Shown: piece by piece, positions 7,737 through 16,789 of the stretch | Numbering within the stretch: the stretch's first letter is position 1 | Layout: the number at the start of each line of letters is the position of its first letter | Assembly (NCBI GenBank): GCA_023416335.1 | Contig: JAEZHY010000007.1 | Coordinates: 1-31,335 of the forward strand | DNA length: 31,335 nucleotides | DNA from: Pseudomonadota bacterium | GTDB taxonomy: Bacteria; Desulfobacterota; Syntrophobacteria; Syntrophobacterales; Syntrophobacteraceae | Reading direction: 5' to 3' | Made by a program: the position numbers and the translations under genes | The notes under the pieces: model-generated | Told to the model about the DNA's origin: nothing | Database searches by the model: none | The model's input: the letters and a program-made list of their open reading frames with translations, nothing else

Positions 7737-7916
7737 TGCTCCCTCCTGAATATCTTCGCACCTGGATGATTTGACAAAATCCCGCTCCATTTGAGCGCCC
7801 CACAAGTTAATCATTGCGCTCCCTGCTGCAATTTGGCTTTTACCATTTGCAGGGAAGTGACGATATTCATTTAGATGGATTGAATGTGCACTTCAGCTTA
7901 GTCGTGGGGGAACAGA

Positions 7917-9635
7917 TTGAAAAGAAGCGGAGACCACATCTCGCCGGACACTCTTCCTTCGGAACCGTGTGCGGCATTGGCCGTCAACTCATCTCGGCGG
8001 AGTTCGGAGATGGACGGAGCTTTTGAGAATTCCGAACGTAAATTCGGGGATATTCTCGAAAATGTCCACCTGATAGCAGTGTGCCTTGATCCCGAGGGTA
8101 ATATCACGTTCTGCAACGAGTTCTTCCGAAAAATGACCGGCTGGGCACTGGAAGACATACTCGGGCGGAACTGGTTTGAGACGTTTCTCCCCACCGAGCA
8201 CCGCGAGTCTTTCAGGATGATCTTTCGACGGGCCATTTCCGAAGGAGAGATTCCAGCCCACTATGAAGGCGCGATCGTAACCCCGCGGGGCGAGAGGAAG
8301 CTGATAATATGGAATAATACGGTGCTTGACGATCGGCGCGGAAAAACGATCGGTGCGCTGTGTATAGGGCAGGACATCACGGAAACCCGGACGGCCGAAA
8401 AGGAACTTCGCGAAACTTACACGGACCTGGCGCAGCTGCTCTCTTCGATTCCCAGCTTCCTGATCGGTCTCGGTCCCGACCGCAGAATAAAAAGGTGGAA
8501 CAGTTCGGCCGAGAAGACCTTCGGTATTCCCGGTGCAAACGTCCTGGAAGAGCCCCTCGAACTGTGCGGGATCCGCTGGAACCGACACAGGATCGAGTCC
8601 GCGATATCTCAGTGTATCAGGCAGTCCCGGGATATCGACCTGGACAACCTCCGCTTCGTTCGGCCCGATGGGAAGGAAGGCTTCCTGGACGTCACAATAA
8701 GCGTGGTAAACGGAAGCAAGGGCAGCCCGGGAATAGTCCTGATGGGCTCAGAAGTTACGAACAGAAAGATCCTTGAGAGCCAACTCGCTCAGGCTCAGAA
8801 GCTGGAATCGATCGGTCAGCTCGCGGCGGGTATTGCGCATGAGGTGAATACGCCGGCTCAATACGTGGGGGATAACCTGCGCTTTCTAAAAGATGCATTC
8901 CGTAACATGAAGGCGCTCCATGAGCAGTACTCATTCCTTGTGAAGCAACTCAAATCCGGAAACGCGCCCCCCGATCTCCCGTGCAAAATCGAAGAAGCCG
9001 AGCGCGAAGCCGATATCGAATACCTGATCGAGGAGGTTCCGAAAGCACTGGAACAGTCTCTGGAAGGAATAGAGCGGATAAGCCGGATAGTCGGGGCCAT
9101 GAAAGAGTTTTCGCATCCGGGAAGCGACAACAAAACGAATCTCGACCTGGCGAAGGCAATAGAGAGCACGTTGACCGTTACGAAGAACGAATGGAAGTAT
9201 GCGGCAGATGTGGTTACAGACTTCGATCTTTCCATGCCGCCTGTGCCATGCCTCCCGGGGGAATTCAACCAGGTAATCCTGAACCTGATTGTAAATGCGA
9301 CCCATGCGATAATTGAAAAACAGCGACAGACCGGATCGGAAGAGAAGGGACGCATAACTATCAGCACGCGCATGCAGGACGGCGAGGCCGAAATCCGCGT
9401 CGGAGACACAGGAACGGGCATCAAGGAAGGAATCCGTTCCAGGGTGTTCGACCCGTTCTTTACTACGAAGGAAGTGGGCAAAGGCACAGGGCAGGGGCTG
9501 GCAATTGCCCATTCCGTAATTGTCGACAAGCATGGCGGAAGGATAACTTTCGAAACCGAAGTCGGAAAGGGAACCGTTTTTATTATCCGCCTTCCGTTGA
9601 CGGATTCAAGTGTCGAGAAGAATTGCGGTGCATAG
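7917..9635 (+). CDS. Soluble PAS-PAS sensor histidine kinase
   Basis: The 572-residue protein has no membrane segment and should sense inside the cell. PAS 1 spans about 40-155, with ITFCNEFFRKMTGW and the closing GQDITETR; PAS 2 spans about 165-285. The dimerisation and phospho-acceptor helix follows (LESIGQLAAGIAHEVNTP, with His308). The kinase domain has the N box NLIVNATHAI (about 457-466), the DTGTG G1 box (497-501), FDPFFTTK and GTGQGLAIA. The AHEVNTPAQYVGDN H-box belongs to a known subgroup that differs from the usual AHEIRNP. The start is uncertain: TTG at 7917 has GGGGG 6 nt upstream, while ATG at 8010 would drop only unstructured residues. It heads a cluster of three further signalling genes and is their probable phosphodonor. 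Confidence 0.9.
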   Translation: MKRSGDHISPDTLPSEPCAALAVNSSRRSSEMDGAFENSERKFGDILENVHLIAVCLDPEGNITFCNEFFRKMTGWALEDILGRNWFETFLPTEHRESFRMIFRRAISEGEIPAHYEGAIVTPRGERKLIIWNNTVLDDRRGKTIGALCIGQDITETRTAEKELRETYTDLAQLLSSIPSFLIGLGPDRRIKRWNSSAEKTFGIPGANVLEEPLELCGIRWNRHRIESAISQCIRQSRDIDLDNLRFVRPDGKEGFLDVTISVVNGSKGSPGIVLMGSEVTNRKILESQLAQAQKLESIGQLAAGIAHEVNTPAQYVGDNLRFLKDAFRNMKALHEQYSFLVKQLKSGNAPPDLPCKIEEAEREADIEYLIEEVPKALEQSLEGIERISRIVGAMKEFSHPGSDNKTNLDLAKAIESTLTVTKNEWKYAADVVTDFDLSMPPVPCLPGEFNQVILNLIVNATHAIIEKQRQTGSEEKGRITISTRMQDGEAEIRVGDTGTGIKEGIRSRVFDPFFTTKEVGKGTGQGLAIAHSVIVDKHGGRITFETEVGKGTVFIIRLPLTDSSVEKNCGA

Positions 9636-9676
9636 CTTCGAAACGAGGGACGAGTAGATTCAAGCTGGAGAAAGAT

Positions 9677-10822
9677 ATGACAGGCAAAATATTGTTCGTC
9701 GATGACGACCCGAACGTTCTTGCTGCATTTCAACGGCAATTCAGAAGATCGTTCGTTGTCGAGACCGCATCGGGCGGACAGGAAGGCCTCGGATTGCTGT
9801 CAGAAAGAGGACCTTTTGCAGTCATCGTTTCGGATCTGCGGATGCCCGGGATGGATGGGGTCCAGTTTCTCACACACGCGCGAAAAGCTGCTCCGGACAG
9901 CACAAGGATGATGCTGACCGGGTACGCAGACCTGCAAACCGCAATCGAAGCCGTGAACGAGGGAAATATCTTTCGGTTCCTGACGAAGCCCTGCGACCCG
10001 GAGAACCTCGCCAGGGCCATCCACGACGGAGTCCGACAACATGAGTTGATCATCTCGGAGCGAGAGTTGCTGGAGAAGACGTTGCGAGGCAGCGTCAAGG
10101 TGCTTTCCGAAATTCTCGAGCTTGTAAATCCCGAGGCCTTCGGCAGGGCTTCTCGCATAACGCACTATGTTCGAGAAGTTGCGGTCGAGATGGAGGAGGA
10201 ACACCTGTGGCAACTCGAAACGGCCGCGGCCCTTTCCCAGATTGGTTGCGTGATTTTGCCTGAAACCGCATTGAAGAAAATCTATAAAGGGGTTGAACTC
10301 TCCGGGGAAGAAAAGCAACTGTTCGACATGCACCCCCTGATCGGCTCCGATTTGATTGCCCACATCCCCCGGATGAAGTCCGTCTCGGAAATCATAGCCA
10401 ACCAGGAAAAGCATTACGACGGCTCGGGAACACCGGTTGATACTGTGCAGGGGGACGATATCCCCATTGGAGCGAGAATATTGAAGGCGGTCCTGGACTT
10501 CGACACTTTCCAGGCAGCCGGAATATCGAAGCTCGAAGCGCTTGCTCAAATGGCGGAAAAGACCGGATTGTACGATCCGGCATGTCTTGCGGCCTTGGAT
10601 CGGGTAATTCGGGCCGAAAGCCGCTACAGGGAAATATCGGTTTCCCTGGCGGGGTTGATGGACGGAATGATACTCGGCGAGGATTTGTGGATCCGGGATG
10701 GACGGCTGCTTGCCGCAAAAGGATATACGGTCAACAGGACACTGCGGCACAGGTTGTTTAATTTTGCTGAAAAGCCGGGCATAAATGAGCCGGTCAAAGT
10801 ACTTGTCCCTATCGAAGGATAG
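9677..10822 (+). CDS. Response regulator with degenerate HD-GYP output domain
   Basis: The 381-residue protein starts with a receiver domain (1-120): acidic pair D10/D11, phospho-acceptor D53 in VSDLRMPGMDG, and K104 in FLTKP. The second half (about 140-300) aligns with HD-GYP c-di-GMP phosphodiesterases, but key metal ligands are changed. The usual HDIGK reads SQIGC (187-191), HHE reads NQE, and GYP reads GTP; the HP of the middle helix and the DGSG are kept. I therefore expect no phosphodiesterase activity, and a binding or regulatory role. This variant recurs in related response regulators, so it is a subfamily trait and not decay. The ATG at 9677 has GGAGAAAG just upstream. It follows the kinase gene by 41 nt, which supports co-transcription. 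Confidence 0.85.
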   Translation: MTGKILFVDDDPNVLAAFQRQFRRSFVVETASGGQEGLGLLSERGPFAVIVSDLRMPGMDGVQFLTHARKAAPDSTRMMLTGYADLQTAIEAVNEGNIFRFLTKPCDPENLARAIHDGVRQHELIISERELLEKTLRGSVKVLSEILELVNPEAFGRASRITHYVREVAVEMEEEHLWQLETAAALSQIGCVILPETALKKIYKGVELSGEEKQLFDMHPLIGSDLIAHIPRMKSVSEIIANQEKHYDGSGTPVDTVQGDDIPIGARILKAVLDFDTFQAAGISKLEALAQMAEKTGLYDPACLAALDRVIRAESRYREISVSLAGLMDGMILGEDLWIRDGRLLAAKGYTVNRTLRHRLFNFAEKPGINEPVKVLVPIEG

Positions 10823-11016
10823 GGAAGGAGTGCTGCGCATCAGATGATTCTTTTTCGCGATAACTTCTAAAGAGATTCGGAAGATTTCCGATTAAGAGGA
10901 ATGTGGTTTAACGTCCTCAGTCACTTATGACGGACAGAGGCTGAATGAAATCGAGATCCCGATTCCGCCAATACCCGTCAGAGCACCTTTTGATGATCCG
11001 ATGCAGGGGACCGCAG

Positions 11017-11829
11017 ATGACTTTCGATTGCCATGTTCTTCTTGCCGAAGATAATCCCGTTAACCAGGATGTCGGGCGTGCCATGCTGGAAAGCTTTGGA
11101 TGCAGAGTTGATGTTGCCTCGAATGGACAGGAGGTTCTCGACAAAGTTGCCGCCGAGAACTTTGATATCATCTTCATGGATTGCGAGATGCCGGTCCTGG
11201 ACGGCTTTGGAGCAACTAGGAAGATTCGGGCGATCGAAGATGAGGAAAAGGCGAAAACCCCTGTGATTGCCTTGACCGCACATATTATGGAAGACGACAG
11301 GACGCGCTGCTTCTCCGCCGGGATGAACGATTACCTGAGCAAGCCGTTCCGGCTGCAGGAGCTTTCCGATGTACTGAAGCGCTGGATAGCCCCGAAGCAG
11401 GGAGAGACGGAAGCATCCCCTCCCCGGAAAACGGAAGAAGAAGCCAAGAGTGAGTATTCTTTCGACAACCAAGTAGTACTTCTGGATAGAAGATGTCTTG
11501 AGAACATAAAATCCCTTCAGGGTTCCGGCGGCTCGGGCATGCTGCGGGCCGTCATTCAGATATACTTGACCGATGCCCCGGCACTTCTTGAAGAGCTTTT
11601 TAAATCGTCTACTTCGAGGGATTTCGACGCGGTTGCGCGAGCGGCCCATGCGCTGAAATCGAGCAGTGCCAATCTCGGGGCGGTCGTGCTGGCAGGCAAG
11701 TGTAAAATTCTCGAAGAGATTGCACGGGCAAATTCCATTGAGAGCACCGAACCCCTGGTTGCTCAGATTAGAGAAGAATACGAAAGAGTCAAAGAGGCTC
11801 TGGAGTCCGAACTCCGAGGGGGAGTTTGA
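11017..11829 (+). CDS. REC-HPt phosphorelay protein
   Basis: From the ATG at 11017 the product has 270 residues. A receiver domain covers 1-125, with the acidic pair E11/D12 in [10 protein letters not shown], the phospho-acceptor D55 in [13 protein letters not shown], and LSKPF. After a charged linker, a histidine phosphotransfer domain (about 165-265) carries the motif [16 protein letters not shown] with the phospho-accepting His211. This is the C-terminal half of a BarA-type hybrid kinase standing as a free protein, so it can pass phosphate from the upstream kinase to other receivers. An ATG at 10945 would add 24 residues of linker-like sequence. Its stop codon overlaps the start of the next gene (TGATG), which points to translational coupling. 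Confidence 0.85.
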   Translation: MTFDCHVLLAEDNPVNQDVGRAMLESFGCRVDVASNGQEVLDKVAAENFDIIFMDCEMPVLDGFGATRKIRAIEDEEKAKTPVIALTAHIMEDDRTRCFSAGMNDYLSKPFRLQELSDVLKRWIAPKQGETEASPPRKTEEEAKSEYSFDNQVVLLDRRCLENIKSLQGSGGSGMLRAVIQIYLTDAPALLEELFKSSTSRDFDAVARAAHALKSSSANLGAVVLAGKCKILEEIARANSIESTEPLVAQIREEYERVKEALESELRGGV

Positions 11830-14042
11830 TGGGTGAGAACCTGGGTTTGGAAGATAGCCCCGTTGCCCTGGTGGTCGATGATGATAGAGCCGCCAGGCTG
11901 GTAGCCTGCGCTTTGCTCGAAGAAACGGGGTTCAGCGTCGAACAGGCTTCGGACGGTGTCGAGGCGATGACAGCTTTTAAACAGTTGAAACCGAGCCTGG
12001 TCCTGCTTGATGTCGTGATGCCGAACCTCGACGGATTTGCAGTCTGCAGGGAAATAAGACGATCCCAGCATGGCCGGCACACTCCTGTATTGATGATGAC
12101 GGGCTTGGACGACATTGATTCAATCAATCGCGGATACGGCGTCGGAGCCACCGATTTCATCACAAAACCGATCAACTGGGCGATTCTTCGGCATCGGCTC
12201 AGATACCTGTGGCGTTCGAGCCTCATCAGCAATAATCTGCGAAAAAGCGAACAGAAAAACAGGGCCCTGATAAATGCCATGCCGGACCTGCTTTTAAGGC
12301 TCGACCGAAGTGGAGAGATCCTGGAACTGAGGGAGCCCGAGGGATTCGACCGTGTATTTTCTCCCGCCAGGCTGCTGTCGAAAAAAATAAATGACGTCTT
12401 CAGCAAAGAGATGGCGAAGCCTGTCATGGAACATCTCGATAAGGCTCTGTCCGGCAGAGAGATGCAGTTTTTCGAACAGCAGATATCTACCGATGATGAC
12501 GACCGCTTTTATGAATGGCGGATTGTAAACAGCGGGCAGGATGAAGTATTAGCAATCGTCCGGGACATCACCGAGCGCAAACGAACGGAAGAGCGGGTGA
12601 TCCGCCTCGCCTATCACGATACCCTTACAGGGCTTCTAAACAGGCATTCCTTTAAAGACCACCTGGCCCAGGCCGTTGCCAATGCGCAGCGCTACAAGCG
12701 TTTTGTCGCAACGCTCTTTATTGACCTGGACAGGTTCAAGCGCATTAACGACACACTCGGCTACCAGGTCGGGGACCTTCTGCTCCAGGGAGTTGCCGAG
12801 CGGATCCAGGAGTGCGTGCGCAAGAGCGACAAGGCTGCGCGAAATGTGGAGGACGCGACTTCGAACAGCGTATCCCGACTGGGCGGAGACGAATTCACCA
12901 TTCTCCTGCCGGAAATAAAGCAGGTCCAGGACACTGCCAGAGTGGCTAAACGCATTCTGGAGGCGATTGCCAGGCCGTTCACGATAGCGGGGCACGAAAT
13001 TTTCATAACCGGGAGCATCGGAATCACAGTTTATCCGCTGGATGGCGAAGACCCCGATATCCTGCTCAAGAATGCCGATTCGGCAATGTACAGCGCAAAA
13101 GAGCAGGGGAGGAACACGTTCCAGTTTTACACAGAATCGATGAACGCGTCGTCATTCAAAAGGCTCGCTCTTGAAAACGGGCTGAGAAAAGCGCTGGACC
13201 GTGAAGAATTCATCATTTACTACCAGCCGCAGGTGGATATCGCGTCCGGCAGAATCAGCGGAATGGAAGCGCTCCTGCGCTGGAAGCATCCCGAACTCGG
13301 ACTGGTCCCGCCCGGAGATTTCATTCCTCTGGCCGAAGAAACCGGACTGATCGTTTCGATTGGCGAGTGGGTTCTTTGCGCTGCCTGCATTCAGAACAAG
13401 GCGTTCCAAAGCAGGGGAATTCCACCCAAACGTGTGGCAGTTAATATTTCGAGTTTTCAATTCCGACGCCAGAGCCTGGTTAAGACTGTGACAAAAGCTT
13501 TGAAGATGTCCGGACTCGATCCCTGCTATCTCGAACTGGAACTTACCGAAAGCGCGATCATGAAGAACATGGAGGAATCGTCAAAAATCCTCGATGACCT
13601 CAAAGCGATGGGGTTGCGAGTCGCTATCGATGATTTTGGAACGGGCTATTCCTCTCTGGCTTATCTGAAGCGCTTTCCTCTCGATATCCTCAAAATCGAT
13701 CGTTCCTTTATTCGCGACATTCCCGAGGACCAGGACAACGCCGCAATAGCTGCAGCAATCATAGCGATGGCGCGTTCGCTCAATCTCGAAGTGATTGCCG
13801 AAGGGGTCGAAACCGAGGACCAGCTTGCTTTCTTGCGTGATCAAGGGTGCGATGAAGTGCAGGGATACTATTTCAGTCCTCCCTTACCGATAGAGGAAAT
13901 CGAGGCCTATCTGGCGAAAGAACCGGAACTGATTGGGAAAATACCCGGATTGAGATTGACGGAAGGAGTTGTGGCCGGGTTCATTCCAGGTGAAACCGGT
14001 GCAGAATGCGATGAATCACCGGTACGGCGAGAACGCCCATAA
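11829..14042 (+). CDS. REC-PAS-GGDEF-EAL c-di-GMP turnover protein
   Basis: The 737-residue protein joins a receiver domain, with its phospho-acceptor Asp in [13 protein letters not shown] and the Lys in FITKP, to a PAS domain (about 145-250). A diguanylate cyclase domain (about 255-435) has an intact GGDEF near 352-356. A phosphodiesterase domain (about 450-705) has EALLR near 480, [31 protein letters not shown] and EGVET. All the usual catalytic motifs of both domains are present, so it may make and degrade c-di-GMP according to its phosphorylation and PAS state. About a dozen residues are inserted between the RKSD (possible I-site) and RLGGDEF. It overlaps the REC-HPt gene by one base, and its 3' end overlaps the convergent channel-like gene by about 60 bp. 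Confidence 0.9.
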   Translation: MGENLGLEDSPVALVVDDDRAARLVACALLEETGFSVEQASDGVEAMTAFKQLKPSLVLLDVVMPNLDGFAVCREIRRSQHGRHTPVLMMTGLDDIDSINRGYGVGATDFITKPINWAILRHRLRYLWRSSLISNNLRKSEQKNRALINAMPDLLLRLDRSGEILELREPEGFDRVFSPARLLSKKINDVFSKEMAKPVMEHLDKALSGREMQFFEQQISTDDDDRFYEWRIVNSGQDEVLAIVRDITERKRTEERVIRLAYHDTLTGLLNRHSFKDHLAQAVANAQRYKRFVATLFIDLDRFKRINDTLGYQVGDLLLQGVAERIQECVRKSDKAARNVEDATSNSVSRLGGDEFTILLPEIKQVQDTARVAKRILEAIARPFTIAGHEIFITGSIGITVYPLDGEDPDILLKNADSAMYSAKEQGRNTFQFYTESMNASSFKRLALENGLRKALDREEFIIYYQPQVDIASGRISGMEALLRWKHPELGLVPPGDFIPLAEETGLIVSIGEWVLCAACIQNKAFQSRGIPPKRVAVNISSFQFRRQSLVKTVTKALKMSGLDPCYLELELTESAIMKNMEESSKILDDLKAMGLRVAIDDFGTGYSSLAYLKRFPLDILKIDRSFIRDIPEDQDNAAIAAAIIAMARSLNLEVIAEGVETEDQLAFLRDQGCDEVQGYYFSPPLPIEEIEAYLAKEPELIGKIPGLRLTEGVVAGFIPGETGAECDESPVRRERP

Positions 14043-14316
14043 CGATCAGAAAGATTGCCCCCGAGAATAGTGCATAGAAAGAGGCAAACAGCTTTCCGGC
14101 CTCCGTCTGCAATGTGTTGACCGGTCCCATGCCCCCCAGAATCATCGACGCGTTCAGCAAAGCGTCGATCCACGACAGGTTTTCCAGGTAGCGATATCCG
14201 AGAATGCCGATTCCGAGGGATATCAAAACTATGATGAGAGCAACCCCACCATGCCGTGCGAGGCGCCTGAAGTAGGCTGCACGAGGCAGCAGCGGCTGAT
14301 TCCTTTTCTCGTACAT
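13981..14316 (-). CDS. Two-transmembrane ion-channel-like membrane protein
   Basis: The 111-residue product has a first membrane helix (about 25-44, [17 protein letters not shown]). Next comes a short amphipathic stretch ([19 protein letters not shown]) in the position of a pore loop, then a second helix (about 78-100, [20 protein letters not shown]) and a basic tail ([10 protein letters not shown]). The layout is that of a 2-TM potassium-channel subunit, but the selectivity filter TVGYG is replaced by GGMGPV, so K+ selectivity is not expected. Similar small proteins are often annotated as ion-channel-like. The ATG has GAGGTGAC directly upstream. It converges on the GGDEF-EAL gene with a 3' overlap. 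Confidence 0.65.
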   Translation of the reverse strand: MYEKRNQPLLPRAAYFRRLARHGGVALIIVLISLGIGILGYRYLENLSWIDALLNASMILGGMGPVNTLQTEAGKLFASFYALFSGAIFLIVMGVLAVPVIHRILHRFHLE

Positions 14317-14372
14317 GTCACCTCACGCAATTACCCGAGCGGCTGCGACAATACCGCAATTTGTATTGGCTC

Positions 14373-14666
14373 TTATTGTGGAAATTTCCGAATCGGCAGG
14401 GGCGGTGCCGGGAAACGACCGCATTTCAGGTTCCAGTATGCCCAGGAAGGTGGATCGAAAATTCCCGGCGGGGCAATCTCAAGAACTTCGCAAAAATCTT
14501 CTTTTCCGACGATGCCTCCAAGGGCTTCCAAATTTTCAACAGTCCCATAGGTCATCACATGCGCCAGAAAATGCACCGGATCGGCTAAAGCCTCCTCGGG
14601 TTTCTTGAACCATACGACGCGCTGGGCCACATTCAGCAATGCCGGAGTGGCAGGAAGGGATTTCAT
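14373..14666 (-). CDS. Small protein of the AbiEii-associated type
   Basis: The 97-residue product contains ADPVHFLAHVMTYGTVENLEA followed by a conserved-looking APPGIFDPPSWAYWNLKCGR and a PAPPLPIRKF end. I associate this pattern with small proteins encoded next to AbiEii/AbiGii nucleotidyltransferase toxins, as the likely antitoxin or partner. The link is from memory and not tested. Its ATG overlaps the stop of the upstream fragment (ATGA), so the two are translationally coupled. The module seems to have lost most of its toxin gene. Confidence 0.5.
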   Translation of the reverse strand: MKSLPATPALLNVAQRVVWFKKPEEALADPVHFLAHVMTYGTVENLEALGGIVGKEDFCEVLEIAPPGIFDPPSWAYWNLKCGRFPAPPLPIRKFPQ

Positions 14667-14974
14667 AATGTGTCTTCGGTCTCGTCAGGCCGTGTCGAAT
14701 AAGGCATGAGTCTGGGCAGATTTGCCGGATCGACTCTTTCAACGGCAGCGCTGAGACGTTTTCGTACCTCTGCGGGCAGTTCCGGCAAATCTCCATAAAA
14801 ACTCAGGGCCTTTAAGCTAATCATGGGATTGAAGCTCTTGCCGTAAACGATCCGGCCTGCTGAAAGTGCGGTGCCAAATTGGGCTGAAAAGCCATGATTT
14901 CTCCACGCAAATCGAAAGATGGTATTATACCCCAGATCGGCTCGCAACCCTTGTCTTTTCACATTGCCGAACAA
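14663..14974 (-). pseudogene. C-terminal fragment of an AbiEii-like nucleotidyltransferase
   Basis: About 103 residues include FNPMISLKALSFYGDLPELP and VRKRLSAAVERVDPANLPRL, which resemble the tail of AbiEii/AbiGii-type toxins. The nucleotidyltransferase core (GGS and the DxD-type motif) is missing. Upstream DNA up to the promoter of the binding-protein gene shows no frame that supplies it. I read it as the 3' end of a truncated toxin gene. The next gene overlaps its stop codon. Identity rests on a short segment, so confidence is moderate. Confidence 0.4.
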
Positions 14975-15110
14975 GTAATATGAGAAATCAAAACCTGGCT
15001 TGTCGCTTGGAAGTCAGGACAGCCTCTTCCGGTGGGGGGATATCCGACTTCAGGACAAGCTGCATTTTGTTGCGGACCTGACCTCCGCGCCCCCTTGGCA
15101 TCCTTCAGCC

Positions 15111-15138
15111 TTGATCTGTGGGCTTAATCTGGTATGAT
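15111..15138 (+). promoter_or_regulatory. Possible promoter of the amino-acid ABC transporter operon
   Basis: TTGATC (15111-15116) and TATGAT (15133-15138) are spaced by 16 bp, about 80 bp before the binding-protein start. This is a fair sigma-70-type match. No operator is recognised. Confidence 0.45.
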
Positions 15139-15218
15139 TTATGATTCCGCGAAAATGACACGAATTGATGTCCATTTTGTTCTTTTTGTCCCAATTTTCT
15201 CAATAAAGGAGGAGAAAG

Positions 15219-15980
15219 ATGAAGAAAGCAGCGGTTGGGTTTGCCGTTTTGACCATGTTAATAGGACTTGTCGGGTTCCTCAATTCACCGGCTTTCGCTC
15301 AGGAAAAAGTGTACACTAACGGCATCGATGCCAATTTCCCTCCCTTCGCGTTTGTAGATAAGACGGGAAAACCAGATGGATTCGACGTAGCCGTCATCGA
15401 CTGGATTGCCAACGAAGAAGGTTTCAAGGCAAAACACCAGCCGATGGACTGGGACACCATCATCCCTAGCCTCAACGCCAAGAAGATAGACTTCATCGCT
15501 TCCGGCATGAGCATTACGGATGCGCGTAAGAAAGAGGTCAATTTCACCGATCCGTATTGGACGATCAAGCAGGTACTGGTTGCCAAGGCCGGTTCCGGTT
15601 TGACCCCCGAAGCCGCAATGGCGGACGGAAAGAAGATCGGAGTCCAGAGGGGAACCACAGAGGCGAAGTGGATCGAGGAAAACCTGATCAAGAAAGAAGG
15701 AAAAAAATTCGAACTGGTCTATTACGATTCAGCGCCTTTGGCAATTGAGGACGTTTTGAACGGCAGAATCGTTGCGGCAGCGATGGACGACGCGCCGGCC
15801 CAGGATGCGGAAAAGAAAAAGCCGGTGAAAATTATCGGCCAGTTCGGAATGCCGGATGAACTCTTTGGCTACGCAGTGCGCAAAGATGACGCCGATCTTT
15901 TGAAGAAGCTCAATGACGGATTGAAGAAGATCAAAGCAAGCCCGAAATGGGAAGAGTTGAAGAAAAAATACGAACTCTAA
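15219..15980 (+). CDS. Amino-acid ABC transporter, periplasmic substrate-binding protein
   Basis: The 253-residue protein has a signal peptide cleaved after A27 (FLNSPAFA/QE) and is a family 3 solute-binding protein. It shows DANFPPFAFVDKTGKPDGFDVAVIDWIA at the start of the mature domain, then FIASGMSITDARKKEVNFTDPYW, GVQRGTTEAKW, and AAAMDDAPA near the second hinge. The Asp of GFDV and the Arg of TDARK match positions that hold the ligand's amino and carboxyl groups in this family, so a polar amino acid is likely. The ATG has an excellent AAAGGAGGAG site. A strong terminator separates it from the permease genes, so the abundant binding protein can exceed the membrane parts. Confidence 0.92.
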   Translation: MKKAAVGFAVLTMLIGLVGFLNSPAFAQEKVYTNGIDANFPPFAFVDKTGKPDGFDVAVIDWIANEEGFKAKHQPMDWDTIIPSLNAKKIDFIASGMSITDARKKEVNFTDPYWTIKQVLVAKAGSGLTPEAAMADGKKIGVQRGTTEAKWIEENLIKKEGKKFELVYYDSAPLAIEDVLNGRIVAAAMDDAPAQDAEKKKPVKIIGQFGMPDELFGYAVRKDDADLLKKLNDGLKKIKASPKWEELKKKYEL

Positions 15981-16007
15981 TTTCCGTCGCCAATCTTCCG
16001 AGTTTGA

Positions 16008-16046
16008 AACCCGGCAAAGATTTTTCCATGCTTTGCCGGGTTTTTT
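16008..16046 (+). terminator. Intra-operon rho-independent terminator
   Basis: AACCCGGCAAAG (16008-16019) and CTTTGCCGGGTT (16031-16042) form a perfect 12-bp stem with an 11-nt loop. A run of six T (16041-16046) follows. It lies between the binding-protein gene and the first permease gene, and partial read-through would lower permease expression. Confidence 0.85.
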
Positions 16047-16106
16047 ACCGGAATGCGCGTCGCTGGAGCTTATGACTCAAAAGTTGTTTCAGGGGCTCGT
16101 TATAAT

Positions 16107-16775
16107 ATGCCTGAAAGCCTGATAGCCGTACTCAACGCATTGCCGTACATGCTGGAAGGATCCCTGATTACCATCGTCGTGGTGGTTGGATCGATGCTTC
16201 TGGGATTCCTTGCCGGGGTGCCTCTCGCTGTGGGGCAGGTGTATGGAAGCAGAACGATAAAACGCATAGTCGGTATTTATGTCTGGTTCTTCCGCGGTGT
16301 CCCGTTGCTCGTGCTGCTTTTTCTCTTCTACTTCGGATTTTGCTCTCTCGTCGGAATCAATCTCTCTGCATTCTCGGTGGCCATCATCGTCCTGGGGCTC
16401 ATTAGTTCTGCGTACCAGTCGCAGATCTTCCGGGGTGCGATAAACTCGCTGCCCGCCGGGCAGTTCAAAGCGGCGCGTGCGCTTGGTATGAGCGACATGC
16501 AGGCAATACTCTTCATTATTCTGCCTCAGGCCCTGCGGCTTTCCATCCCGGGGTGGTCGAACGAATATTCCATCGTCCTCAAAGACTCGGCCGTCACCTT
16601 TGCGCTCGGGGTAGCCGAAATCATGGCCCGCACCCATTTTGTCGCTTCGAGGACGTACCAGCATCTGCCCCTTTATATAGCGGCGGGTTTGATTTACCTC
16701 GTTCTCACATATCTGGGAATCAAAGGGTTGAGGATGCTTGAACAGAAAGTACGAATTCACGGCTATGCCAGGTAA
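16107..16775 (+). CDS. Amino-acid ABC transporter permease (HisM/GlnP type)
   Basis: The 222-residue integral membrane protein has about five hydrophobic helices. The EAA loop (LPAGQFKAARALGMSDMQAILFIILPQ, near 128-154) contacts the ATPase. The segment WFFRGVPLLVLLFLFYFG is typical of polar amino-acid permeases. I chose the ATG at 16107 because the family begins with a short lead before the first helix; an ATG at 16053 lies almost on the terminator. The neighbouring genes supply the ATPase and a second permease, giving a heteromeric membrane pore. Confidence 0.9.
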   Translation: MPESLIAVLNALPYMLEGSLITIVVVVGSMLLGFLAGVPLAVGQVYGSRTIKRIVGIYVWFFRGVPLLVLLFLFYFGFCSLVGINLSAFSVAIIVLGLISSAYQSQIFRGAINSLPAGQFKAARALGMSDMQAILFIILPQALRLSIPGWSNEYSIVLKDSAVTFALGVAEIMARTHFVASRTYQHLPLYIAAGLIYLVLTYLGIKGLRMLEQKVRIHGYAR

Positions 16776-16789
16776 GGTTTTGATGAAAC

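Noticed and set aside
8858..9739. Long minus-strand frame of 293 codons
   Set aside because: It lies inside the histidine kinase gene, whose catalytic motifs are intact; composition is that of a shadow frame.
9800..10840. Long minus-strand frame of 346 codons
   Set aside because: It is antisense to the REC/HD-GYP gene, and no domain or start signal supports it.
15061..15120. Possible sigma-54 promoter before the binding-protein gene
   Set aside because: TTGGCAT is present, but the GC element at the right spacing is missing; a sigma-70-like pair nearby fits better.
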